DNA of 5,931 bases, taken from NCBI GenBank assembly GCA_046318675.1, contig JBKCUA010000007.1:1-5931 (forward strand). Reading direction: 5' to 3'. Position 1 is the stretch's first letter. The number at the start of each line of letters is the position of its first letter. This stretch comes from JBKCUA01 sp046318675. GTDB taxonomy: Bacteria; Pseudomonadota; Alphaproteobacteria; JAJTHO01. Both the position numbers and the translations under genes were made by a program. The notes beneath the pieces are model-generated. The model ran no database searches. It was not told the DNA's origin and saw nothing but the letters and a program-made list of their open reading frames with translations. This document shows, in pieces, positions 1 to 5,785 of the stretch.

Positions 1-1
1 C

Positions 2-147
2 CTCTATTAACCTCATTTCTAGGGCGATTGGCGTCGTCAGGTCTATGCTCGCAATCCGCACGTACGTTTGAGTACGCTTACGTTTGCTCGCCTAGCCCTT
101 TCTAGCCACTCATCCCTATAAATGGGTTAATAGAAGTGCCCGATAGA
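2..147 (+). repeat. Fold-back (MITE-like) repeat, left copy
   Basis: This copy matches the reverse complement of 5786-5931 with only three mismatches (positions 35, 135 and 142). The core unit runs from CCTCTATTAACC at 1-12 to GGTTAATAGAAG at 125-136, which are terminal inverted repeats with one mismatch. The inverted similarity continues inward for about 30 bases with small gaps (CATTTCTAGGG against the reverse complement of CCCTATAAATG). The centre also folds: GCAA 51-54 with TTGC 84-87, ACGTA 60-64 with TACGT 79-83, and CGT 65-67 with ACG 74-76. TACGTTTG occurs twice (63-70, 79-86) and GCTCGC twice (47-52, 86-91). There is no coding capacity. Small size, terminal inverted repeats and full-length fold-back are typical of MITEs or repetitive palindromic elements. 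The family is not recognised. Confidence 0.85.
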
Positions 148-176
148 ACTCTACAAAAATATCCCTAAACCCCCCG

Positions 177-205
177 TTGCTTTTTAAGCGCACACGCTTT
201 AGACA
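177..205 (+). promoter_or_regulatory. Weak candidate sigma70-type promoter upstream of dsbD/scsB
   Basis: TTGCTT at 177-182 and TAGACA at 200-205 are separated by 17 bases. The -35 is a fair match and the -10 a poor one. A small perfect inverted repeat, AAGCG/CGCTT (186-190 and 195-199) with a 4-base loop, sits in the spacer and could be an operator or chance. A second -10-like hexamer, TATAAA, lies inside the left repeat at 117-122 but has no good -35 partner. The region 148-246 holds no gene. Confidence 0.25.
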
Positions 206-246
206 AGACACACTGCGCCAAAGAAATACCATCGGGAGAATTATTC

Positions 247-2328
247 ATGCGCCTGTTATCCTTTATTTTTTTTCTTGGATGGAGCCTGATGAGTGTCCAT
301 GCCCAACCTCATAATAACGACCCGATGGTGCAGGCAACATTGCTGTCATCCCGCCAGGCCGCCGCGCCGGGTGAGACGTTTTCCATGGCCTTACGTCAGG
401 ATATTACCCCCGGGTGGCACACCTATTGGCGCAACCCCGGCGATTCGGGGGAGCAAACCCGCCTTGTCTGGCAATTGCCCGAAGATTGGAATGCCAGTGC
501 GATCAGTTGGCCAGCACCTCAGGCGATTGCGGTGCCGCCTATTGTAAACTACGGCTATAGCGGCACGGTGATCCTGCCCGTGACAATATCCGTCCCGGAT
601 ACCGCGATTCCTGGCACGGTTGTTCCTGTTAAGGTGCGGGCAGTATGGTTGGTATGCAAGGACGTGTGCATTCCCGAATCCGCCGATTTGAGTTATTCCC
701 TCACCATTGACGAAAACAGTGTGGAGGATGTTGCCGGGGCGGCCATGATTGCCGAGGCGCGTGAAATGCTTCCCCGTGCCGCTACCACACCGCTGAGCCT
801 TAGCCTCAACAACCAGAGTTTGTTTCTTGATGTGAGTGCTTTACAGCGCAGCGATATTAAAGACGCGTACTTTTTTCCCTACGACAATGGCCTTATTGAT
901 CATGCTGTACCACAAGTGTTTCAGGATGGAAAATTAACCCTGAAAGCTTCCAGTGCCATACGTGGTTTACTGGCCAGCCCACCATCTCAAGTAGAGGGTT
1001 TGTTACGCCTGACCAAAACCTCTGGCCAGATAAGCGATGTTATCATTCAAGCCCCGTTCACCGTTGCCGCCGCTCCTGTTACTATAGAAACTGGTCCAGC
1101 CAACTATTCAGTCACAGTGCCGCAGCTCACGCTTGGTATGGCGTTGGTATTTGCGCTGTTGGGCGGCCTTATTCTTAACCTGATGCCCTGCGTCTTTCCA
1201 GTGTTGAGCCTTAAGGCGCTCAGCTTTGCCAATGCCCATGATAAAGATATTCCGGCCATTCGCCGGGAAGCCTTGGCCTTTATTGCTGGGGTGCAGGTGA
1301 GTCTATTAAGTCTTGCCGGGGTATTACTTGGTCTGAAAGCCAGTGGCATGGCTGTTGGCTGGGGCTTTCAGTTGCAATTCTTGCCCTTTGTCGCCGCCAT
1401 GACCGTGTTGTTTTACCTTATTGCCTTGAACTTGCTGGGTATTGTGTATTTTTCCGGCAGCAAGCTCCAGAACATTGGTCAAGCTCTCACCCACCGCACG
1501 GGTGTACGGGGCGCGTTTTTTACCGGCACGTTGGCCGTCCTTGTGGCGACCCCTTGCACTGCGCCGTTTATGGGGGCGGCTATGGGGTTGGCCTTTGCCC
1601 AGCCTGGCATTATTACCTTTTTTATCTTTTCGGCTTTGGGGCTTGGTCTTGCCTCGCCCTTTGCTCTGTTTGCCCTTCGGCCATCGTGGGTGCGTTGCTT
1701 GCCCAAACCTGGGCCGTGGATGGAGACACTGCGTCAAGCACTAGCGTTTCCCATGCTGGCAGCTATGGCGTGGTTGTTCTGGGTGGCCACTCGTCAAGGT
1801 GGGGCAACGGTGGCACTATGGCTGCTGGGCTTACTTATTGTTATTGCTTTTCTTGCCTGGCTACGCCGACGCGGCGTGCGGGCATTTACTCTCATGATCG
1901 CTGGCCTAGCAGTGATCATAGGTGTTCTTGCTACACTGGATCGTCATCATGCCAGTGCAGGCCTTACCCCGCAGGCTGGCAACTGGTCACCTGAAGCAGT
2001 CCGGCAAGCGCGCCAACAAGGGCATTCGGTCTTTGTCAATTTTACTGCTGATTGGTGCGTGACTTGTCTAGTGAATGAGCGCACGACGTTATCATCTGCC
2101 GCCGTGCAGGAAGCCTTTAGCAAACGCGGCGTTATCGTTCTGACCGCCGACTGGACGAACCAAGATGAGGTTATCGCCGATGAACTTGCCCGGTTTGGAC
2201 GCATTGGCGTGCCTTTGTACCTGCTCTACCCCGCCGGCGTTACCAGTGAGCCCCAAGTATTGCCGCAATTACTAACCCCAGGCATTGTTCTTGATGCCCT
2301 AACCGCAATAAGGAAACCAGCCCCATGA
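247..2328 (+). CDS. dsbD: DsbD/ScsB-family protein-disulfide reductase (transmembrane thiol-electron transporter)
   Basis: This inner-membrane protein carries reducing equivalents from cytosolic thioredoxin to periplasmic thiol proteins. Residues 1-19 form a signal peptide with a VHA cleavage site. Residues about 25-275 are the periplasmic N-terminal domain, with the motif TPGWHTYWRNPGDSG and a cysteine pair C137/C141 (CKDVC). Residues about 293-565 hold roughly eight membrane helices with the conserved cysteines C315 (MPCVFP) and C437 (ATPCTAP). Residues about 575-693 are a thioredoxin-like domain with the active site ADWCVTC (C604, C607). All six catalytic cysteines expected of the family are therefore present. 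The long N-terminal domain resembles the ScsB subgroup more than enteric DsbD, a call made from motifs only. The start is supported by GGGAGA at 234-239, seven bases before the ATG. The stop overlaps the next start (ATGA), implying one operon. C484 is an extra cysteine. Confidence 0.93.
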   Translation: MRLLSFIFFLGWSLMSVHAQPHNNDPMVQATLLSSRQAAAPGETFSMALRQDITPGWHTYWRNPGDSGEQTRLVWQLPEDWNASAISWPAPQAIAVPPIVNYGYSGTVILPVTISVPDTAIPGTVVPVKVRAVWLVCKDVCIPESADLSYSLTIDENSVEDVAGAAMIAEAREMLPRAATTPLSLSLNNQSLFLDVSALQRSDIKDAYFFPYDNGLIDHAVPQVFQDGKLTLKASSAIRGLLASPPSQVEGLLRLTKTSGQISDVIIQAPFTVAAAPVTIETGPANYSVTVPQLTLGMALVFALLGGLILNLMPCVFPVLSLKALSFANAHDKDIPAIRREALAFIAGVQVSLLSLAGVLLGLKASGMAVGWGFQLQFLPFVAAMTVLFYLIALNLLGIVYFSGSKLQNIGQALTHRTGVRGAFFTGTLAVLVATPCTAPFMGAAMGLAFAQPGIITFFIFSALGLGLASPFALFALRPSWVRCLPKPGPWMETLRQALAFPMLAAMAWLFWVATRQGGATVALWLLGLLIVIAFLAWLRRRGVRAFTLMIAGLAVIIGVLATLDRHHASAGLTPQAGNWSPEAVRQARQQGHSVFVNFTADWCVTCLVNERTTLSSAAVQEAFSKRGVIVLTADWTNQDEVIADELARFGRIGVPLYLLYPAGVTSEPQVLPQLLTPGIVLDALTAIRKPAP

Positions 2329-2927
2329 AAAAAATTCTTGTTTTAGCCCTGATCTTTGGAGGTCTTATGAATGCGCCCGTTCTTGCCGCCCCCACCGTGG
2401 GTCAACCTGCCCCAGTTTTTACGGCGGTGGCCAGCAGTGGTAAAACTGTGACCCTCTCCGAATACCTTGGCAAAACCGTTATCCTTGAATGGACGAACCA
2501 CGAATGCCCGTTTGTCCGTAAATTCTATGATGGCGGTGCGATGCAGGCGTTGCAACAAAGTGCGGCTAAAAATGGTATCGTCTGGCTCTCCGTCATTTCT
2601 TCTGCCCCCGGCAAGCAAGGCCATGTCACCGCTGCACAGGCTAATGAACTCACCACCTCCCGCAAGGCCGCCCCTGCCGCCGTGCTGCTTGATGATACTG
2701 GCGCGTTAGGCCGCCTCTACGATGCCCGCACCACACCAAACATTTTTATTATCAATAAGGAAGGCACTTTAGTATACGCTGGTGCCATTGACAGTAACCC
2801 CAGCAGCGATCCCAAGGATATTCCTGGTGCCACCAACTACATTACCCAAACCTTGAACGAACTGGCCGCGGGCAAGCCTATCTCTGCCCCTGTTACCAAG
2901 CCTTATGGGTGCAGTATCAAGTACTAA
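2325..2927 (+). CDS. Exported thioredoxin-fold, peroxiredoxin-like (redoxin/AhpC-TSA family) protein
   Basis: A 200-residue protein with a signal peptide (residues 1-22, cleavage near VLAA), so probably periplasmic. The mature part has a thioredoxin/peroxiredoxin fold: VGQPAPVFTAVASSGK at the N-terminus, the active-site segment EWTNHECPFV with C61, and the likely cis-proline loop TTPNIF (P138). There is no CxxC. The only other cysteine is C196 in the C-terminal PYGCSIKY, which could act as the resolving cysteine. The TNHEC spacing differs from the classical peroxiredoxin TxxC. The start overlaps the upstream stop by four bases, with AAGGA at 2310-2314, so translation is probably coupled. Position beside an ScsB-like reductase suggests it is that enzyme's substrate. 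It resembles envelope peroxiredoxins described as ScsB partners (PprX type), but this is inference. Redoxin-family membership is firm; peroxidase activity is not. Confidence 0.88.
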   Translation: MKKILVLALIFGGLMNAPVLAAPTVGQPAPVFTAVASSGKTVTLSEYLGKTVILEWTNHECPFVRKFYDGGAMQALQQSAAKNGIVWLSVISSAPGKQGHVTAAQANELTTSRKAAPAAVLLDDTGALGRLYDARTTPNIFIINKEGTLVYAGAIDSNPSSDPKDIPGATNYITQTLNELAAGKPISAPVTKPYGCSIKY

Positions 2928-2931
2928 CCCC

Positions 2932-3867
2932 ATGCCCGATACGCCATCACTAAAGCCGGGTTTCTGGAAACGATTAAAGCAGGGGCTTTCCGGCTCTGCG
3001 GCGCGCTTGGGCGGCGGGGTCACGGCGTTATTCACCAAACGAAAACTCGATGCTGTAACGCTGGAGGCACTGGAAGAACTTCTTCTCAGTGCCGATTTGG
3101 GGCCAGCCTTGGCCATGAGCTTGACAGAAAAGCTCCGCAAAACTCGCTTTGACAAAGAAATCACCGATAAAGAAATCAAGGAATTTTTAGCCGCGGAGCT
3201 GACTGCGTTGCTCGCCCCTGTGGCCGTGCCCTTTGCCTTTGGTGCTGGCTTGCAGGTCGTTTTAGTCGTGGGCGTTAATGGCAATGGCAAAACCACCAGC
3301 ATTGGCAAGCTGGCACACTTTTATAAAGCTCAAGGCCGTACCGTGGCCATTGCCGCCGCCGACACCTTCCGCGCCGCTGCTGTGGAACAGCTGGCCACTT
3401 GGGCTACCCGCGCCGGGGTGCCTTTATACACTGGCAGTGAAGGCACCACCGATCCCGCCGCCGTCGCCTTTCAAGCCGCCCAGCGCGCCGAACGCGAGGG
3501 CATCGATCTGCTGTTCATTGATACGGCAGGACGGTTGCACAATAAAGAAAATCTCCTTGCTGAGCTGACCAAAATCCGCCGGGTTCTCACAAAAATCAAC
3601 CAGGCATTGCCCCAGCACACGGTGTTGGTGCTGGACGCCACCACTGGCTTGACGGCTCTTCAGCAAGTAGCGGTTTTTAAAGAAGCCGCTCACCTCACCG
3701 GCCTGCTCATCACTAAGCTGGACGGCACGGCACGGGGCGGGGTGGTGTGTGCCCTGACGGCAGCCCACGGCCTGCCGATTCATGCTGTGGGCGTGGGGGA
3801 AGGCCTTGAGGACTTACAACCCTTTGCGGCGGATACGTTTGCTAAGGGGTTGGTGGGGTTGGAATAG
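2932..3867 (+). CDS. ftsY: Signal recognition particle receptor FtsY (SRP GTPase)
   Basis: FtsY docks the Ffh-4.5S RNA-ribosome complex at the inner membrane; both GTPases hydrolyse GTP to release the nascent chain to the translocon. Numbering from the ATG at 2932 (311 aa), residues 1-25 include a short basic amphipathic segment (FWKRLKQGL), about 30-95 the helical N domain, and about 105-311 the G domain. G motifs are the P-loop GVNGNGKTT (114-122), DTFRAAA (144-150), DTAGR (197-201), TKLDGTARGG (261-270) and the closing GVGEGLEDLQPF (288-299). The acidic A domain of E. coli FtsY is essentially absent, as is common in alphaproteobacteria. DATTGLTALQQ (235-245) departs from the usual DATTGQNA. 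An in-frame ATG at 2905 would add nine residues, but it overlaps the upstream gene and has no Shine-Dalgarno sequence; 2932 lies four bases after that gene's stop and suits coupled translation. Confidence 0.95.
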   Translation: MPDTPSLKPGFWKRLKQGLSGSAARLGGGVTALFTKRKLDAVTLEALEELLLSADLGPALAMSLTEKLRKTRFDKEITDKEIKEFLAAELTALLAPVAVPFAFGAGLQVVLVVGVNGNGKTTSIGKLAHFYKAQGRTVAIAAADTFRAAAVEQLATWATRAGVPLYTGSEGTTDPAAVAFQAAQRAEREGIDLLFIDTAGRLHNKENLLAELTKIRRVLTKINQALPQHTVLVLDATTGLTALQQVAVFKEAAHLTGLLITKLDGTARGGVVCALTAAHGLPIHAVGVGEGLEDLQPFAADTFAKGLVGLE

Positions 3868-3886
3868 CCGGGGCTTAAAATCCCGC

Positions 3887-3915
3887 TTGCTTCTTTTTAG
3901 TCTACAGGCTATGTG
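3887..3915 (+). promoter_or_regulatory. Weak candidate promoter for rpmE in the ftsY-rpmE gap
   Basis: The 86-base gap 3868-3953 contains TTGCTT (3887-3892), a 17-base spacer and TATGTG (3910-3915). The -10 matches poorly. Just upstream, CGGG 3869-3872 can pair with CCCG 3882-3885, followed after eight mixed bases by TTTTT at 3894-3898, which could be a very weak ftsY terminator. Together these hint that rpmE is transcribed separately from ftsY, but neither signal is strong. Confidence 0.22.
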
Positions 3916-3953
3916 GTTCGCCTTGTATTTCTCTGTTAAAGGTTGCCCCGCCC

Positions 3954-4190
3954 ATGAAACCCGATATTCACCCTGCGTACCATGAAATCAACGTCATCAT
4001 GACCGATGGCACGCAGTTTAAAACACGCACCACTTGGGGCAAGGCCGGGGATACTATGCGCCTTGAGATCGATCCGAAATCCCACCCTGCTTGGACCGGA
4101 GGGAACCAGCGGCTGATGGATACCGCTGGGCAATTATCCAAGTTTAACAAGCGCTTTAGCAACCTGAACTTTGGCAAAAAAAGCGGGTAG
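3954..4190 (+). CDS. rpmE: 50S ribosomal protein L31 (zinc-independent, cysteine-free form)
   Basis: A 78-residue basic protein of the large ribosomal subunit, located at the central protuberance where it bridges to the small subunit. The alphaproteobacterial L31 signature is clear: MKPDIHPAYHEINVIMTDGT at the start, FKTRTTWGK, IDPKSHPAWTGG near residues 39-50, and QLSKFNKRF near the C-terminus. There are no cysteines, so this is the C-minus form that cannot bind zinc through the CxxC motifs of the E. coli-type protein. Zinc-sparing regulation is therefore not expected. The start is preceded by AAAGG at 3938-3942 with eleven bases of spacing, which is long. It stands 86 bases after ftsY and 293 before trxB, so it is probably its own transcription unit. 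Confidence 0.96.
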   Translation: MKPDIHPAYHEINVIMTDGTQFKTRTTWGKAGDTMRLEIDPKSHPAWTGGNQRLMDTAGQLSKFNKRFSNLNFGKKSG

Positions 4191-4249
4191 AGGAAAGATA
4201 GTTTTCCCCCTCTTGTTAAAAACCGCGAACGTGCCTACATGATCCATGC

Positions 4250-4275
4250 GGGGCACAACACCATCGCCCCTTTTT
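4250..4275 (+). terminator. Candidate intrinsic terminator downstream of rpmE
   Basis: GGGGC at 4250-4254 pairs perfectly with GCCCC at 4266-4270 around an 11-base loop and is followed at once by TTTTT (4271-4275). The stem is short (five G-C pairs), so termination may be inefficient. An upstream imperfect hairpin (AGAGG 4189-4193 with CCTCT 4209-4213, plus AAA/TTT after a bulge) overlaps the rpmE stop but lacks a U-run. Confidence 0.4.
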
Positions 4276-4288
4276 ACAGGAGGTCTTT

Positions 4289-4348
4289 ATGACCGTGATA
4301 AATTTAAAAAACCAAAAAAATATCCCTGTCCATACCGAAAAAAGCTGA
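4289..4348 (+). CDS. Possible 19-residue ORF (leader peptide or remnant) upstream of trxB
   Basis: A perfect Shine-Dalgarno AGGAGG (4279-4284 region) sits a few bases before ATG 4289, the strongest ribosome-binding site in the window. The ORF encodes MTVINLKNQKNIPVHTEKS and stops at TGA 4346-4348. The peptide is polar and lysine/asparagine rich, with no run of one amino acid that would mark a classical attenuation leader, and no cysteine. The same frame stays open after the TGA for 43 more codons to TGA 4478-4480, just before trxB, so it could be a small gene broken by a stop. Standard TGA stops are used by dsbD and trxB here, so code reassignment is unlikely. I do not recognise the sequence. 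Chance is possible; the Shine-Dalgarno sequence is the main support. Confidence 0.35.
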   Translation: MTVINLKNQKNIPVHTEKS

Positions 4349-4415
4349 CGAAACCAGCAAGACGAGAAAGATTACCGTAAAAGCGGCGGCCTAATCCTGT
4401 TTCGCTCCGGTTCTT

Positions 4416-4457
4416 GCCGAGGTAAGGGGGAAAGTGGTTTTTTCCCCCTTGCCTGGC
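4416..4457 (+). promoter_or_regulatory. Strong RNA hairpin in the 5' leader of trxB
   Basis: Bases 4420-4433 (AGGTAAGGGGGAAA) pair with 4441-4454 (TTTCCCCCTTGCCT) over 14 pairs including one G-U, with a 7-base loop. GCC 4416-4418 and GGC 4455-4457 extend it past a bulged G4419. No U-run follows, so it is not a standard terminator. It ends 26 bases before the trxB ATG and could affect translation, mRNA stability or, with the upstream GGCGGC at 4385-4390 that can pair with GCC(G) 4416-4419, form an alternative fold. Its regulatory role is inference; the stem itself is plain in the sequence. Confidence 0.55.
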
Positions 4458-4483
4458 TCTTAATCCCCGCCCATACCTGACCC

Positions 4484-5434
4484 ATGACCCATCGTTCTTT
4501 ATCCCTTGCTATTATTGGTTCCGGCGCGGCCGGGTACACAGCGGCGATTTATGCTGCGCGGGCAAACCTCAAGCCCGTTATCTTTGCCGGCGAAGCTCCC
4601 GGAGGCCAGCTCACCATCACCACCGATGTGGAGAACTACCCCGGCTTTGCCGCCCCGATCCAAGGACCGTGGCTGATGGAACAAATGCGCCTTCAGGCCG
4701 AACACGTTGGCACCGAAATTATTTATGAAACCATTGAGGCGGTGGATTTTTCTGATCGCACTGCCCACCGTTTGACCAGCAGTTATGGTGGTATTTATAC
4801 TGCTCCGGCCGTTATTGTGGCCACGGGGGCACAGGCCAAATGGCTGGGGGCACAAGGGGAGGAAACCTTCCGCGGTTTTGGCGTCTCTGCCTGCGCCACT
4901 TGCGACGGTTTTTTCTTTAAAGATCAGAATGTTGCTATTGTTGGTGGCGGCAATACTGCGGCGGAGGAAGCACTTTACCTCACCCACCACGCGGCGAAAG
5001 TGACCCTAATCCACCGCCGGGACAGCCTCAGGGCGGAAAAAATCTTGCAGGATCGCCTAAATAAGAATCCTAAAGTATCGTTTATTTGGGACACGGAAGT
5101 GTCCGAGATTCAGGGGGAGACAACACCAACGCCGATGCTCAAAAGCCTGCGCCTGAAGAATCTGAAAACTGGCGCTGAATCCACCCTTGCCGTGGATGGC
5201 CTGTTTGTCGCCATTGGCCACCAACCGGCCACGAAAATCTTTGAAGGTAAACTCCCCACCGACAAGGCCGGGTATCTCAAACGCCACCCGGACAGCAGCC
5301 GCACTGACGTCGCCGGGGTTTTTGTGGCTGGGGATGTCTGTGACCCCGTTTATCGCCAGGCCGTCACCGCTGCCGGCATGGGGTGCATGGCGGCACTTGA
5401 TGCTGAGCGGTATCTGGCAGAGCATTTTTCTTGA
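4484..5434 (+). CDS. trxB: Thioredoxin reductase (NADPH), FAD flavoprotein
   Basis: A cytosolic enzyme that transfers electrons from NADPH through FAD and a redox-active disulfide to thioredoxin. The 316-residue length is normal for the low-molecular-weight bacterial type. Domain order: FAD-binding GSGAAG (12-17) with GEAPGGQL (36-43) and the ENYPGF segment (50-55); ATG (113-115); the inserted NADPH domain with the active site CATC-D (C137, C140, D141), GGGNTAAEEA (154-163) and the NADPH 2'-phosphate motif HRRD (177-180); then the returning FAD segment VFVAGDVCDPVYRQAVTAAGMGC (279-301 region). All key residues are present. The ATG at 4484 places the dinucleotide fold at the usual distance from the start, but no Shine-Dalgarno sequence precedes it; the leader hairpin is the nearest feature. 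Functionally it would feed thioredoxin, the electron donor of the upstream DsbD/ScsB protein. Confidence 0.96.
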   Translation: MTHRSLSLAIIGSGAAGYTAAIYAARANLKPVIFAGEAPGGQLTITTDVENYPGFAAPIQGPWLMEQMRLQAEHVGTEIIYETIEAVDFSDRTAHRLTSSYGGIYTAPAVIVATGAQAKWLGAQGEETFRGFGVSACATCDGFFFKDQNVAIVGGGNTAAEEALYLTHHAAKVTLIHRRDSLRAEKILQDRLNKNPKVSFIWDTEVSEIQGETTPTPMLKSLRLKNLKTGAESTLAVDGLFVAIGHQPATKIFEGKLPTDKAGYLKRHPDSSRTDVAGVFVAGDVCDPVYRQAVTAAGMGCMAALDAERYLAEHFS

Positions 5435-5457
5435 GCTTTATTTAAATTAGCTTTTTT
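5434..5457 (+). terminator. Weak AT-rich candidate terminator after trxB
   Basis: AGCT 5434-5437 can pair with AGCT 5449-5452 (plus a G-U pair outside), followed by a run of six T (5452-5457). The stem is too short to be convincing, and the next ORF begins directly after the T-run. Confidence 0.2.
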
Positions 5458-5763
5458 ATGATCTATTCAATATTTTCCTTGCTTTTGCTTTTTTTTGCCT
5501 GGAGATTTAGCAAAAAACGTAAATATAAAACTTTATTTTTTGTTTTATGGTCCGTAGGGCTTCTTGCCATTTCATTCTTGATTTTATTAATAATATTTCA
5601 CTTGCTGTGGAATGCTCAAATGGCTGGTTTTGTTTTTGCAGGAAGCCTTCCTTGGTTATCGATTCCAATATTAGCGACTATTACAGCGATTTCATTTTTT
5701 AGGCTATTGTTTTTATTTTTCAAATTTATTAAAGAATCGATTTTTTCCTTCAAAAGAACCTAA
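5458..5763 (+). CDS. Small hydrophobic membrane protein, function unknown
   Basis: A 101-residue ORF starting 23 bases after trxB. It encodes about three membrane segments (residues about 2-15, 25-51 and 56-90) separated by a basic loop (RFSKKRKYK, 16-24), with a basic C-terminal tail (FKRT). I recognise no family. Its base composition is about 30% GC over 5461-5760 by hand count, against about 60% in sampled stretches of trxB, so it looks like foreign or weakly constrained DNA. No Shine-Dalgarno sequence precedes the ATG, only a T-run. It ends 22 bases before the right-hand inverted repeat. The clean alternation of hydrophobic stretches and charged loops supports a real protein, but AT-rich, T-rich DNA readily gives hydrophobic ORFs by chance, so it could be non-coding. 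Confidence 0.55.
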   Translation: MIYSIFSLLLLFFAWRFSKKRKYKTLFFVLWSVGLLAISFLILLIIFHLLWNAQMAGFVFAGSLPWLSIPILATITAISFFRLLFLFFKFIKESIFSFKRT

Positions 5764-5785
5764 AGACTCATAAAAACCTCAATGA

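Larger units (their letters stand above)
4191..4483. other. rpmE-trxB intergenic region (293 bases)
   Basis: No recognised gene or known RNA family is seen. In order it holds: an imperfect hairpin at the rpmE stop; a possible promoter with TTGTTA 4213-4218 and TACATG 4236-4241 (17-base spacer, weak -10); the candidate terminator 4250-4275; the Shine-Dalgarno-led 19-codon ORF 4289-4348; and the strong hairpin 4416-4457. Nothing resembling a Shine-Dalgarno sequence lies directly before trxB. Confidence 0.6.

Noticed and set aside
2..147. CRISPR or integron attC interpretation of the repeat
   Set aside because: Only two distant inverted copies exist, with no spacer array, no integrase, and no attC-type R and L core sites.
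1104..1737. Long minus-strand and alternate-frame ORFs within the dsbD/scsB gene
   Set aside because: They lie wholly inside a gene with clear family motifs, have low-complexity basic or proline-rich translations, and no ribosome-binding sites.
2905..2931. Upstream ATG start for ftsY adding nine residues
   Set aside because: It overlaps the conserved-looking C-terminus of the redoxin gene, lacks a Shine-Dalgarno sequence, and the added residues resemble no FtsY feature. The ATG at 2932 fits coupled translation better.
2769..3308. 179-residue minus-strand ORF across the redoxin-ftsY junction
   Set aside because: Antisense to two well-supported genes; its serine/leucine-rich translation matches no family I recognise.
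4346..4348. In-frame TGA as selenocysteine or reassigned tryptophan
   Set aside because: dsbD and trxB end at TGA at the expected family lengths, tryptophan is encoded by TGG throughout, and there is no SECIS-like stem directly after the TGA.
4349..4457. Known structural RNA (tmRNA, 6S or SRP RNA) in the rpmE-trxB gap
   Set aside because: None of the hallmark conserved segments could be found; only a generic strong hairpin is visible.
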